Shown: positions 6,874 to 16,332 of the stretch, in pieces | Numbering within the stretch: the stretch's first letter is position 1 | Layout: every line of letters begins with the position of its first letter | NCBI GenBank assembly: GCA_030532515.1 | Contig: JAUNKY010000012.1 | Span: 1 to 53,106, forward strand | DNA: 53,106 bases | Source: Actinomycetaceae bacterium | Lineage (GTDB): Bacteria; Actinomycetota; Actinomycetes; Actinomycetales; Actinomycetaceae | Direction: 5' to 3' | Position numbers and translations under genes: made by a program | The notes under the pieces: model-generated | What the model saw: the letters and a program-made list of their open reading frames with translations, nothing else | What the model was told of the DNA's origin: nothing | Databases searched by the model: none

Positions 6874-9800
6874 ATGCACGACAATAGAGAAATTCTGGAA
6901 CGCCGCATCGAGCGCACCCTCATTGAACGCATTTTGCCTGCCCAATACAGCAAACTTGTCCCCCTCCAACTAGACCACTACCGGCTCCCCCTAGAAAACG
7001 GCATTATCGCCGAACCAATCAGCTTCGAAGCCGCCCAAAAAGCCCCCTACACCCCCTTTGAAATGGGCACTACCTGGGGCGCTCCCTGGCAAACCACCTG
7101 GTTTCACACCGTCATCGAAACTCCCGCCGGTATCGAACTAAAGCCTGGCGACCAACTAGAAGCCGTCTTTGACCTGGGCTGGGAAGATCACTCAGTAGGC
7201 TTCCAATGCGAAGCCCTCATCCGCGGCGCCAACGGCGAAGCCATCAAAGCCCTCAACCCCAAAAACCGCTGGCTAACTATCGAAAACGCGCCGGGTAAAA
7301 CCCAAGAAATCTACATCGAAGCCGCTGCAAACCCACTGCTTCTGGCCGTCCCTCCATTCCAAGTCACCTACGACGGCGACAAACTCACCTCTGCAAAAAC
7401 CGACCTCTACACTTTCCGCAGCGCCGACATTTGTATCAAACACGGCGACGTCTACCACCTGGCTTTAGATATCGCAGTTCTTAGAGAACTAATCGCTCCA
7501 GAAAAAGACTTTACTGACGCCCACTGGCGCATCCTCTTCGCTCTAAATGACGCATTAGACGCCCTCGATCTGCGAAACGTGCCCGCTACCGCCGAACGCG
7601 CCCGCGAAATCCTCAAACCAATCCTGGAATCCCCCGCGCTGCCGGGAGCTCACCAACTATCCGCCGTGGGACACGCCCACATCGACACCGCTTGGCTCTG
7701 GCCCCTGCGCGAAACCCGGCGCAAAGTAATCCGCACCCTCGCCAACGTAGTACGCCTCATCGAAGACGGCACCGGCCTTATCTTTGCCCTGCCCGCCGCC
7801 CAACACCTCGAATGGGTAAAACAAGACGACCCGCAACTTTTTGCACGCATCAAAACCTGCGTTGCTAACGGTAGCATCGTCCCCGTTGGCGGAATGTGGG
7901 TAGAACCTGACGCAGTCCTCCCCGGTGGGGAAGCCCTCTGCCGCCAACTCACCGAAGGTATGAACTGGCTGGAAGAAAACTTGGGTTACACCTGTAAAGA
8001 AATCTGGCTTCCCGACTCCTTCGGCTACTCTGCCGCCTTGCCACAAATTGCCCGCGAAGCTGGCATTGAACGCTTCCTTACCCAAAAAATCTCGTGGAAC
8101 CAAGTCAACGTCTTCCCCCACCACACGCTCCTGTGGGAAGGGATCGACGGCTCCCGCATTTTTACCCACTTCCCACCCGTAGACACCTACGGCTCAGACA
8201 TTAGCGGCGCTAACTTACACCACGCAGTCACCAACTTTAAAAACAAAGGACGCGCCAACTGTTCCATGGTCCCCTTCGGATACGGCGACGGTGGCGGCGG
8301 CCCAACCCGCGAAATGATCGAACGGATCAACCGTTACAGTAACCTCCAAGGAGCCCCCACCATCAAAATGGAAAGCCCCGTCGATTTCTTCGACAAGGCT
8401 ATGGCTGACCAACCCAATCCGCCAGTGTGGGTCGGCGAACTCTACCTGGAACTTCACCGCGGCACCCTCACCTCACAAATCGCCACTAAACAAGGAAACC
8501 GTCGCAATGAAGCCCTGCTGCGCGAAGCAGAACTCTGGGCTGCCACGGCGGCCCTTAACGGCGTGCGCCCCTACCCGCGCGCAGAACTGCAAGAGCTGTG
8601 GCGGAACCTGCTGCTATGCCAGTTCCACGACATTCTGCCCGGCACCTCCATCGCCTGGGTACACCGCGAAGTTAAAGAAATCCACGCCGAAACCTCTGCA
8701 AAGTTGGCAGCCATTATCGATGCTTCCCTCACCGCTTTAACCGAGGGCGGCAATGAAACTCTCACCGCAAACGCTAGCTCCTTCCCCCAGGGAACTATCC
8801 CGCCACTAAGCATCGACGTACAAAACCAAACAGCCCCAGCAGTTACCATTGACCGCGAGCGCCGGGAAATCTCAAACGGCATCATCACCGCTCGCTTCAA
8901 CGCTAAAGGTGAATGCGAAAGCCTATTAGAAGTAGCTACCGGCAAAGAATACATCCCCGCCGGACAAACCGCCGGAGCTCTGCATATCCACCAAGACTTC
9001 CCTAACATGTGGGATGCGTGGGATATCGACCCGTTCTACCGGGGAAGCCAAACCACCGTGGAAACCCGCTCGCTCACCTCAATCGAACTGGTCGGCGCTA
9101 AAGCCGTAGTGAAAGCAACCGCAAGCTCTTGCTGCAGCGATATTGAACTCACCTGGAGCTTGGGAGAAGGCGAAAACGGACTGGATCTGCAAGTAGATGC
9201 GAACTGGTTAGAAACTGAAAAACTTCTGAAACTAACCTTCCCCGTAGACATCCACACAGACCAAGCCGAATACGAAACCCAAATGGGGTACATCAAGCGC
9301 AATACTCACGAAAATACCTCTTGGGATGCCTACAAGTTTGAAGTCGGTGCACACCGGTGGATTCGTCTAGCTAACGCCGGAACTTCACTGGCTATCGCTA
9401 ATGATGCTACCTACGGTTGGGATATTACCCGCCACGCTCGCGGAACCCGCGGCACCTGGGCGCTGGTGCGCGCTACCTTAGTGAAAACTGCCGTCTACCC
9501 AGACCCGCACCAAGATCAGGGACAACACCGTTGGAACTTCAGGTTAATCCCCGGTGCAAGCGTAGAGACCGCCGTTGCAGCTGGGCAGGACATTAACCTG
9601 GGCAGACGCCAGTTAAAGGGCAAACCCGTACCGCCACTCTTTAACTTAGAGGGCCTCACGGTTGAATCAGTGGCCCTGGCCCCCGACGATTCAGCAGACT
9701 TGATTATTCGCGCCTACGAATCTACCGGCGGCCCAACCACAGCCACTTTAACCCTCATCCACCCGCTGCTTACCCAGCCGGTAACTACAAACCTGCGTTA

Positions 9801-9915
9801 CCAGCCTGTAGACAATGACAGCTTGACCCAAACCGGGCCACGCACCTTCACCTTGGAAGCCAATCCCTTCCAAATCATCACCCTGCGAATCCCAACCGAA
9901 GGAAGTGCAAAGTGA
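6874..9915 (+). CDS. Alpha-mannosidase, glycoside hydrolase family 38
   Basis: A 1013-residue retaining alpha-mannosidase of the family that trims alpha-linked mannose from N-glycans. The zinc site and catalytic residues are visible: GHAHIDTAW with H269 and D271, WLPDSFGYS with the expected nucleophile D381, and LELHRGTLTS with H528. The C-terminal half is the beta-sandwich region usual for the family, and the length is normal. There is no signal peptide, so it acts in the cytoplasm on imported glycans. GAAGGAG precedes the ATG by 5 nt. Its stop overlaps the next start by 4 bases (GTGA). Lysine is nearly always AAA, unlike the binding-protein gene downstream. Confidence 0.95.
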   Translation: MHDNREILERRIERTLIERILPAQYSKLVPLQLDHYRLPLENGIIAEPISFEAAQKAPYTPFEMGTTWGAPWQTTWFHTVIETPAGIELKPGDQLEAVFDLGWEDHSVGFQCEALIRGANGEAIKALNPKNRWLTIENAPGKTQEIYIEAAANPLLLAVPPFQVTYDGDKLTSAKTDLYTFRSADICIKHGDVYHLALDIAVLRELIAPEKDFTDAHWRILFALNDALDALDLRNVPATAERAREILKPILESPALPGAHQLSAVGHAHIDTAWLWPLRETRRKVIRTLANVVRLIEDGTGLIFALPAAQHLEWVKQDDPQLFARIKTCVANGSIVPVGGMWVEPDAVLPGGEALCRQLTEGMNWLEENLGYTCKEIWLPDSFGYSAALPQIAREAGIERFLTQKISWNQVNVFPHHTLLWEGIDGSRIFTHFPPVDTYGSDISGANLHHAVTNFKNKGRANCSMVPFGYGDGGGGPTREMIERINRYSNLQGAPTIKMESPVDFFDKAMADQPNPPVWVGELYLELHRGTLTSQIATKQGNRRNEALLREAELWAATAALNGVRPYPRAELQELWRNLLLCQFHDILPGTSIAWVHREVKEIHAETSAKLAAIIDASLTALTEGGNETLTANASSFPQGTIPPLSIDVQNQTAPAVTIDRERREISNGIITARFNAKGECESLLEVATGKEYIPAGQTAGALHIHQDFPNMWDAWDIDPFYRGSQTTVETRSLTSIELVGAKAVVKATASSCCSDIELTWSLGEGENGLDLQVDANWLETEKLLKLTFPVDIHTDQAEYETQMGYIKRNTHENTSWDAYKFEVGAHRWIRLANAGTSLAIANDATYGWDITRHARGTRGTWALVRATLVKTAVYPDPHQDQGQHRWNFRLIPGASVETAVAAGQDINLGRRQLKGKPVPPLFNLEGLTVESVALAPDDSADLIIRAYESTGGPTTATLTLIHPLLTQPVTTNLRYQPVDNDSLTQTGPRTFTLEANPFQIITLRIPTEGSAK

Positions 9916-11147
9916 AATTCGGCGTAAACTACACCCCGCGTGGAAACTGGTTCCACTCCTGGCTCGATTTTGATCCAGCTAAAGTAGCAGAAGACATGCA
10001 CACTATCGCCAGCATCGGAGCTGACCATGTGCGTATCTTCCCCCTCTGGCCCATCTTGCAACCAAACCGCACGTTAATCCGTACAAAAGCCATTGACGAC
10101 GTAGTAAAAGTCGCGGAGCTAGCCCACGAAGCCGGATTGCAGACGTCAGTCGACGTACTCCAGGGGCATCTTTCTTCCTTCGACTTCCTCCCCAGCTGGG
10201 TTTCGACCTGGCATCGGCGGAATCTCTTTACCGACCCGCAGGTTGTTGACGGACAGTTACAGTTGCTCACCGCCCTCGGAAATGCGTTAAAAGACGTGCC
10301 CGGTACTACCGGCTTGACGGTAGGTAACGAATTTATCCAATTTGCTGCCCTGCGCCACCCCGATGCCGACCTGATTAGCAAAGCAGAAGCCAACCAGTGG
10401 CTGGCGACGCTGCTGGGGAAAGCTAAGGAAATCTGGCCAACGGGCACCCACGTGCACTGCCACGACGACGACCTGTGGTTTGATGATACCCACCCGTTCA
10501 CCCCCAGTTCCGCAGTGGAGTACGGCGACCTGACTACCGTGCATTCGTGGGTTTTCGGGCGGATTGGGCCCCGCTTTGGAAAGAGCGCACCGGAACTGGT
10601 GCACTTTGCTCGCTACCTTTGCGAACTGGCTGCTGCCTGGTCACCTGACCCCAAGCGCGGTGTGTGGTTACAGGAAATCGGCAGCCCGATTAACTACGTG
10701 GAAACGGCTGACGCCCCCCAATTCTTACTGGATACGGTCGGAAATCTGCTGGGAGCCGGTGGCGGGGGAGTAGCCCCCCAGCTGGAAGCGATCACCTGGT
10801 GGTGTTCGCACGATGTTTCCCAAGACTTGGCAGATTTCCCCGCGTTGGAATACTCGCTGGGATTGATTTCCGAGGACGGAAAAGTCAAACCTATCGGCGA
10901 GGCCTTCAAAGAAGCTACCCAACTCTACAGTGCCACCACATACCAGCCGGTGGAACGCGAAAAACTGGTCTTTAACGCCCCAAAGTGGCAGCGGAGTCAC
11001 ACCGATGCCACACACGAATTCTTCGATCAGTGGGTAGCCCACGCACTTCGCGGTGACGTGCGCGCTATTGAACTGAACGTAAGTGGATATGAAGAAAAAA
11101 TAGGAAAGCAAACAGAGGCAGACACTTTCCTATCAACCTGGGAGTAA
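9912..11147 (+). CDS. Glycoside hydrolase family 5-type enzyme, probable beta-mannosidase
   Basis: A 411-residue TIM-barrel enzyme that looks like GH5. The acid/base E140 is in LTVGNEFIQ, the nucleophile E255 in WLQEIGSP, and HVRIFPLWP near the N-terminus fits the barrel. There is no signal peptide. Coupling to GH38 by an overlapping GTGA start points to the same substrate. GH5 subfamily 18 enzymes of bifidobacteria cleave Man-beta-1,4-GlcNAc left after alpha-mannosidase action, and this protein fits that role; the subfamily assignment is by pattern and context only. An endo-mannanase role is the alternative. Confidence 0.8.
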   Translation: MKFGVNYTPRGNWFHSWLDFDPAKVAEDMHTIASIGADHVRIFPLWPILQPNRTLIRTKAIDDVVKVAELAHEAGLQTSVDVLQGHLSSFDFLPSWVSTWHRRNLFTDPQVVDGQLQLLTALGNALKDVPGTTGLTVGNEFIQFAALRHPDADLISKAEANQWLATLLGKAKEIWPTGTHVHCHDDDLWFDDTHPFTPSSAVEYGDLTTVHSWVFGRIGPRFGKSAPELVHFARYLCELAAAWSPDPKRGVWLQEIGSPINYVETADAPQFLLDTVGNLLGAGGGGVAPQLEAITWWCSHDVSQDLADFPALEYSLGLISEDGKVKPIGEAFKEATQLYSATTYQPVEREKLVFNAPKWQRSHTDATHEFFDQWVAHALRGDVRAIELNVSGYEEKIGKQTEADTFLSTWE

Positions 11148-11204
11148 CCGTACGGGCGCGCCCAAACAACCAAAAATAAAGTAATTTCCAAGGAGGGAAA
11201 ACTT

Positions 11205-12509
11205 ATGAACACCAAACGTGTTCTATCTGCAGTAGTTGCAGGCCTGGCCATGTTTAGCTTGTCCGCATGTACCGGTGGCGGCGCTGGCACCCCGGACTCA
11301 GGTTCCAAAGACTCCGGCAAAGCAGCCGATTCGAAGGAACTAAAGGGTGAAATCACCTTCCAAACCTGGTCCCTCAAGGGCGACCGCTTCTCCCCCTACT
11401 TCGAAAAACTGATTAAGGATTTCGAAACCGCTAACCCAGGTGTGAAGATTAAGTGGATCGACCAGCCAGGTGACGGCTACGAAGACAAGATCTTGCAGCA
11501 AGCTAACTCAGGCGAACTGCCAGACGTCATCAACCTCCCACCAGAATTCGCCTACAAGTTGGCTCAGGTAGATCAGCTGATGGACCTCAAGGCAGCTGAC
11601 GCAAAGACCCTGGACCTGTACGTTGACGGCGCTACTAAGGCATACGAATACCCAGAAATCGAAGGCACCTACGGATACGCCTGGTACCTGGGTACCGACC
11701 TGAACTGGTACAACACTAAGATGCTTAAGGAAGCTGGCGTAGACGTTGAGAAGCTTCCTACCACCTTGGATGAACTCTTCGACATGGCTTCTAAGGTAGC
11801 TAAGGCTACTAACGGTGAAGTGAAGATGATTTCTGACGTGCCACGCACCGGTACGCTTTCCGCTGCCGGCGTTGAAATCTACAAGGACGGCAAGTTCGTC
11901 TTCAACACCCCAGAAGCTGTCAAGGTAGTCGAACGCTACAAGAAGGCTTACGAAGATGGCGCAATGCCAGCGGAAGCTTTGAACGCAGACTACTTGGGCA
12001 ACAAGACTCTCTACCTCTCTGGTAAGACCGCTTGGACCACCGGCGCAGCCGGCTTCGCTTCAGACATGGCGAAGGATGCCCCCACTTTGGTAGCCGACAC
12101 CGTAGTAACCCCACGTATCGGACACCCTCCATTGTTCATTCAGGGTATTTCTGTAGCTAAGAACTCGAAGCACCCAGAAGTTGCTTTGGCATTCGCTCAG
12201 TACGTAACCAACAACCAAAACCAGGTTGAGTTCGTGAAGTTGGCACAGGGCTTCTTCCCAGGCACTAAGGAAGCTAACGCTAACCCAGATGCCTTCACTT
12301 CCGTAATTGAATCTGAACTGCAGAAGCAAGCAACTGAAAAGGCTGCTGCTGCCATGGGCGAAGCGACCCCAGAATACCCAATCCAGTTCACCTACGATAT
12401 GGACACCTACCTGAAGCAGCAGATGGCTCTGGCTGTTAAGGGTGAAATTCCAATCCAGGAAGCACTGGATAAGGCAGTAGATTACGCGAATAAGAACCTC
12501 GCTAAGTGA
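11205..12509 (+). CDS. Sugar ABC transporter substrate-binding lipoprotein (glycan locus)
   Basis: A 434-residue extracellular binding protein (MalE-like family 1). It has a lipoprotein signal with lipobox LSAC and acylated C22, so it is anchored outside the membrane. It should deliver an oligosaccharide, here probably a mannose-rich N-glycan piece, to the permeases at 12605 and 13555. AAGGAGGG precedes the start. Lysine codons are mostly AAG while the upstream hydrolases use AAA, which fits much stronger translation of the binding protein. A large hairpin follows the stop. Confidence 0.92.
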   Translation: MNTKRVLSAVVAGLAMFSLSACTGGGAGTPDSGSKDSGKAADSKELKGEITFQTWSLKGDRFSPYFEKLIKDFETANPGVKIKWIDQPGDGYEDKILQQANSGELPDVINLPPEFAYKLAQVDQLMDLKAADAKTLDLYVDGATKAYEYPEIEGTYGYAWYLGTDLNWYNTKMLKEAGVDVEKLPTTLDELFDMASKVAKATNGEVKMISDVPRTGTLSAAGVEIYKDGKFVFNTPEAVKVVERYKKAYEDGAMPAEALNADYLGNKTLYLSGKTAWTTGAAGFASDMAKDAPTLVADTVVTPRIGHPPLFIQGISVAKNSKHPEVALAFAQYVTNNQNQVEFVKLAQGFFPGTKEANANPDAFTSVIESELQKQATEKAAAAMGEATPEYPIQFTYDMDTYLKQQMALAVKGEIPIQEALDKAVDYANKNLAK

Positions 12510-12519
12510 TCTAAAAACG

Positions 12520-12560
12520 TGTGAGGGTGCGCGGTTACTTTCCCGCCGCGCACCCTCACA
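12520..12560 (+). promoter_or_regulatory. Intercistronic 15-bp hairpin after the binding-protein gene
   Basis: TGTGAGGGTGCGCGG pairs perfectly with its complement at 12546-12560 around an 11-nt loop. No T-run follows and the operon continues, so it probably protects the upstream mRNA from 3' decay or partly terminates transcription, giving more binding protein than permease. A matching hairpin lies at 39637-39672. Confidence 0.75.
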
Positions 12561-12604
12561 ACCCCTCAAGCGTTCACTAAGTTTTAGCTTTTAGGAGGCG
12601 GAAA

Positions 12605-13558
12605 ATGAAATCCTACCGCTGGTACACGCCCTACCTGCTTTTGGCACCCGCCATTGTCTGGGTCCTAGTCTTCGCAATCTGGCCATTTTTAAACACAGTC
12701 TTCCTAGCCTTTACCGATGCCCGACCACTGCGCACACCAAACTGGGTAGGATTAGAAAACTTCAAAGAACTTTTCGCTGACGAACGGTTCACCTACGCAA
12801 TGACCACCAGCTTCGTTTACGTACTGGTCTGCGTTCCCCTACTTACTTTCCTGCCTCTACTTTTAGCCCTCTTGGTGCAAAAGAAGATCCCGGCGATCTC
12901 GATCTTCCGCACTACCTACTATTTCCCGGTAATCGCCTCAGTAGTCGTTGTCGGTATCATCTGGACTTGGATCTTTGACACTAAGGGCATCATTAACGAA
13001 TCCCTCATGTTCGTTGGGGTAATTGACCAACCCATCACCTTCTTAATCGACCGCTGGCTGATTTTGCTTTCCGCTATCTCCCTAACCGTATGGAAGGGCC
13101 TGGGCTACTACATGGTGGTGTACTTAGCGGCACTAACGAACGTGTCTCCAGAACTGCATGAAGCTGCTGCTTTGGACGGCGCAAACGCCTGGCAGCGATT
13201 CTGGAACGTCACCGTTCCCGCCGTACGCCCCGCAATGATGCTTATTTCCGCACTGATTACCGTAGCCGCAATGCGTATCTTCGCAGAAGTCTATGTGTTA
13301 ACTAATGGCACCGGTGGTCCCGGCGGACAAGCACAGTCGCTGGTAATGCTGATCCAACAAACTGGTAAAGGCCTGAACGGACGCTTAGGATACGCTTCAG
13401 CTGTCTCAGTAGTCCTCTTCTTCCTCACCATCGTGCCACTGCTAATCGTGGGGTGGATTAACCAAGGAGACCAGATTCGTACCGCCCTCGGAAATCGTAA
13501 GAAGCAGCGCGCCCGCCGTAAAGCTGCCCAGCTGGCTGGGGAAGGAGTAAGCAAATGA
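12605..13558 (+). CDS. Sugar ABC transporter permease (MalF/UgpA type)
   Basis: A 317-residue inner-membrane permease with about six helices. The EAA loop that contacts the ATPase is seen as ELHEAAALDGANAWQRFWNV followed by PAVRPA, near residues 180-205. TAGGAGGCG lies just before the ATG. Its stop overlaps the next start as ATGA. It pairs with the permease at 13555 and the binding protein at 11205; no ATPase gene is present here, so a shared MsmK-type ATPase elsewhere must energise it. Confidence 0.93.
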   Translation: MKSYRWYTPYLLLAPAIVWVLVFAIWPFLNTVFLAFTDARPLRTPNWVGLENFKELFADERFTYAMTTSFVYVLVCVPLLTFLPLLLALLVQKKIPAISIFRTTYYFPVIASVVVVGIIWTWIFDTKGIINESLMFVGVIDQPITFLIDRWLILLSAISLTVWKGLGYYMVVYLAALTNVSPELHEAAALDGANAWQRFWNVTVPAVRPAMMLISALITVAAMRIFAEVYVLTNGTGGPGGQAQSLVMLIQQTGKGLNGRLGYASAVSVVLFFLTIVPLLIVGWINQGDQIRTALGNRKKQRARRKAAQLAGEGVSK

Positions 13559-14427
13559 AAAGCAACCTGCCCTGGCGTCGCCGCGGAGAAGCCAACTTTG
13601 CAAAACCCACCTTACAAGGCTTAATTTTCCGCTATATTCTGCTGATTTTTGTCATGCTGATTACGGTTGGGCCATTTGTCTGGCAGCTTTCCACCTCCCT
13701 TAAAGGGCCGATGGAAGACATCTACATGTTCCCGCCTAACTTGATTCCAGCGGAACCAACTTTGGAAAACTATGCGGAAGTTACTCGCACGATCCCGGTA
13801 GTTTCCTATGCTTGGCACTCGCTACTGGTGGCGTTAGCAACGGTTACTACTAACGTAGTTTTCGCTACGGCCGCCGGATACGCGTTGGCGCAAATGCGGT
13901 TTAGGGGGAAAGCGATTCTAATGACGCTGATTCTCTCTACGCTTTTACTTCCTGGTGAAGTCACCCTGACCTCGCAGTACCTGACGGTTAAAAGCATGGG
14001 GCTGGCGAATACGCTGGTGGGCGTTTTCTTACCGGGGGCAATCACTGCTATTAACGTACTGCTGATGACTACTGCGGCGGTTGCCGTGCCTCAGTCAATC
14101 CTTGACGCAGCGGCGATTGACGGCGCATCAGTAATGCAGCGTATCCGTCATATTCTTTGGCCGAACGTTAAGGGTATGGCTTCCGTAGTGGCTTTGATGA
14201 GCTTCATCCAAGCTTGGGATGACTTCCTGTGGCCACTGGTAGTTTTATCAGATCCGGAAAAGTATACGCTGACAGTGGGTATGGAGTATTTGAAGTCCAC
14301 TATGAGTAATAACCCGCGGGTGGTGGCAGCGGGCACAATGATTGCGTTGCTGCCGATTATCCTGCTATTCATTTCTACTCAGAAGCAGTTCTTCCGCGGT
14401 GTGGAAGCTGGTGGCGTGAAAGGTTAA
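13555..14427 (+). CDS. Sugar ABC transporter permease (MalG/UgpE type)
   Basis: A 290-residue inner-membrane permease, the second half of the channel. The EAA-type loop reads SILDAAAIDGASVMQRIRHI near residues 180-200 and the protein ends FFRGVEAGGVKG, the usual ending of this family. It starts inside the stop codon of the previous permease. It is the last gene of the LacI-controlled operon: a strong terminator follows 20 nt after the stop. Confidence 0.93.
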   Translation: MKSNLPWRRRGEANFAKPTLQGLIFRYILLIFVMLITVGPFVWQLSTSLKGPMEDIYMFPPNLIPAEPTLENYAEVTRTIPVVSYAWHSLLVALATVTTNVVFATAAGYALAQMRFRGKAILMTLILSTLLLPGEVTLTSQYLTVKSMGLANTLVGVFLPGAITAINVLLMTTAAVAVPQSILDAAAIDGASVMQRIRHILWPNVKGMASVVALMSFIQAWDDFLWPLVVLSDPEKYTLTVGMEYLKSTMSNNPRVVAAGTMIALLPIILLFISTQKQFFRGVEAGGVKG

Positions 14428-14447
14428 TCCCACTTAGTTAAACTGAT

Positions 14448-14499
14448 AAACCCCTGGCCACCTCGGAAAGAGTCCTTTCCAGTGCAGCCAGGGGTTTTC
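14448..14499 (+). terminator. Terminator of the glycan operon
   Basis: AAACCCCTGGC (14448-14458) pairs perfectly with GCCAGGGGTTT, with further internal pairing around GGAAAG/CTTTCC, and ends in TTTT. Confidence 0.85.
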
Positions 14500-14501
14500 A
14501 G

Positions 14502-14529
14502 TCGCACGGGAAACGCAACTTCCGTGCGA
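14502..14529. repeat. Single short family A-like palindrome
   Basis: TCGCACGGGAA and TTCCGTGCGA form a hairpin related to the family A repeat, but both arms are of the CGG type and the unit stands alone. Confidence 0.5.
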
Positions 14530-14549
14530 AGGGACTTCTTAAACCTAAA

Positions 14550-14594
14550 CTAATGGCCCTATTCGCTTTGAACTTAAGCGAATAGGGCCATTAG
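14550..14594. terminator. Perfect 19-bp hairpin between convergent genes
   Basis: The arms 14550-14568 and 14576-14594 are exact complements with a 7-nt loop. The hairpin lies 30 bp from the stop of the minus-strand gene at 14625 and probably ends its transcript, and may act in both directions. Confidence 0.7.
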
Positions 14595-14624
14595 CTTAGT
14601 TAAGCTAAGAAACCAGCGAAACCG

Positions 14625-16286
14625 TTACTTCTTTTGGGATTCCAGCACTTCTAAGCCGAACTGCAAGGAAATTGCGCCCCCAGAGAAGTTCTGGCATTCA
14701 ATGCCGTGAGCTTTTAAGATGCGCTGCGCCAAGTAAGAACGCAGGCCGGACTGGCAGTGCACGCTGACGCGGCGACCCGCGGCCGCTGCAATCACTTCGT
14801 CAATGCGGTCACGCAACTGTGGCAGTGGAATCAGCAAAGACTGAGGCAGTTTGAACTTACCTTCAACTTCAGCAGGGTTACGCACATCTAGAACCAGGTC
14901 GGTTTCAATAACCTCTGGAATATCCTTCCAATCCCAGGTGGGGCAGTTGTCGAAGAGAATGTTGCCTGCGGTGAAGCCCAGCATGTTGACCAGGTCCTTA
15001 GCAGAGCCGATTGGTGGAGAGTAGCAAAGTTCCAGTTCAGCCAAATCATCAGCAGTCATGCCAGCGCGCAGTGCAGTTGCCAGTACGTCGATGCGCTTGT
15101 CGGCGCCGTCTGGACCAACTGCTTGTGCACCCAGCAGGCGACCGTCTGGAGCGAAGAAACCAGTTAGGTGAATCTGCTGTGCTCCCGGGTAGTAGCCAGC
15201 ATGCTGGCTCCCGTGTACGCGTACGGTGGTGTATTCGGCATTGCCTTCCAAAGCACGTGAGTTGGCGCCGGTTACTGCAGCAACTACGTCGAAGACGCGG
15301 ACCACGGCAGTGCCCAAAACAGGCTTTTGGGCGATAGTTGCGTGACCCAAAGCTTGGTCGGCAGCGCGGCGGCCCTGACGGTTTGCTGGGCCAGCCAAGA
15401 AAATCGGTGCCAGGCGACCATCGTGGAAACGTACCTGCACCACGTCACCGGCAGCCAAGATATCTGGGTCAGAAGTTACCTGGTTTTCGTCAACGATGAC
15501 TGCGCCACGCTCAGACAGTTCCAGCCCGGCATCTTTCGCCAGTTCAGAACGAGGGCGGACCCCCAGGGAAGCAAGAATCAATCCGGTTTCAACGGTGGAG
15601 CCATCAGAGAGGTGAACCGTGGCGCCGGTAGCAGTTTCTTCAATGCGCTGCGCCAAAACACCCAGGCGCAGATCAACGCCGTGCTTACGCAGTTCGCGGT
15701 GCAGAACTACTGCCAAGTCAGGTTCCAGCAGAGGCATTACCTGTGGAGCTGCTTCCACTAAGGTCACCTGGTAACCCTGGTGTACCAGGGCTTCGACAGC
15801 TTCCAAACCGATGAAGCCAGCGCCCAAAACGGTGACGTGCTTAGGTTGACGGTGTTCCAAGTCAGCTAAGAAATCGTCCATCTGGGGGATGGTGCGCAGG
15901 CCGTGCACTACGGGCAGTTCCAGACCTGGAACCGGAGGCATGACGGCGTCGGCGCCGGGAGCTAGGATGAGTTTGTCGTAAGATTCAGTGTATTCGCCGT
16001 TTGGACCAGCAACGGTGACAGTCTTTTCAGCGCGGTTAATCTTGGTGACGGTGGAATCTACACGTACATCCAGGTTAGCGCGAGACTTCAGCGTCTGCGG
16101 GGTGTGCAGTAAGAGGGAGTCGCGCTGTTCGATTTCTTTACCTACGTGGTATGGCAAACCGCAGTTTGCGAAGGAAACGTATGGTCCAGCTTCGAAAACA
16201 ATAATTTCTGCTTTTTCATCTAAACGACGTGCTCTGGCAGCTGCTGACATACCTGCGGCAACACCGCCGACAACAATAAGTTTCAT
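14625..16286 (-). CDS. cdr: CoA-disulfide reductase with C-terminal rhodanese domain
   Basis: A 553-residue FAD/NAD(P)H disulfide oxidoreductase. The N-terminus has the dinucleotide motif VVGGVAAGMSAA, and the single active cysteine C42 lies in SFANCGLPYH, the signature of CoA-disulfide reductases. A rhodanese domain follows (about 450-553) with the catalytic C511 in VHCQSGLRS. Such fusions reduce CoA disulfide, CoA persulfide or polysulfide. The start at 16286 is chosen for AAAGGA 6 nt upstream; an ATG at 16301 has none. It stands alone, next to oxidative and envelope-stress genes. The exact substrate cannot be told from sequence. Confidence 0.88.
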   Translation of the reverse strand: MKLIVVGGVAAGMSAAARARRLDEKAEIIVFEAGPYVSFANCGLPYHVGKEIEQRDSLLLHTPQTLKSRANLDVRVDSTVTKINRAEKTVTVAGPNGEYTESYDKLILAPGADAVMPPVPGLELPVVHGLRTIPQMDDFLADLEHRQPKHVTVLGAGFIGLEAVEALVHQGYQVTLVEAAPQVMPLLEPDLAVVLHRELRKHGVDLRLGVLAQRIEETATGATVHLSDGSTVETGLILASLGVRPRSELAKDAGLELSERGAVIVDENQVTSDPDILAAGDVVQVRFHDGRLAPIFLAGPANRQGRRAADQALGHATIAQKPVLGTAVVRVFDVVAAVTGANSRALEGNAEYTTVRVHGSQHAGYYPGAQQIHLTGFFAPDGRLLGAQAVGPDGADKRIDVLATALRAGMTADDLAELELCYSPPIGSAKDLVNMLGFTAGNILFDNCPTWDWKDIPEVIETDLVLDVRNPAEVEGKFKLPQSLLIPLPQLRDRIDEVIAAAAGRRVSVHCQSGLRSYLAQRILKAHGIECQNFSGGAISLQFGLEVLESQKK

Positions 16287-16310
16287 ATATGTTCCTTTCA
16301 TTGTAGCACA

Positions 16311-16332
16311 AATATCTTATATATAAGGATAC
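16311..16332. promoter_or_regulatory. A/T-rich palindrome upstream of cdr
   Basis: TATCTTATATATAAGGATA is nearly symmetric and lies 25-45 bp before the cdr start, where a promoter or an ArsR/CsoR-type operator for sulfur or redox sensing would be expected. Without a regulator gene nearby this is only a candidate. Confidence 0.35.
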
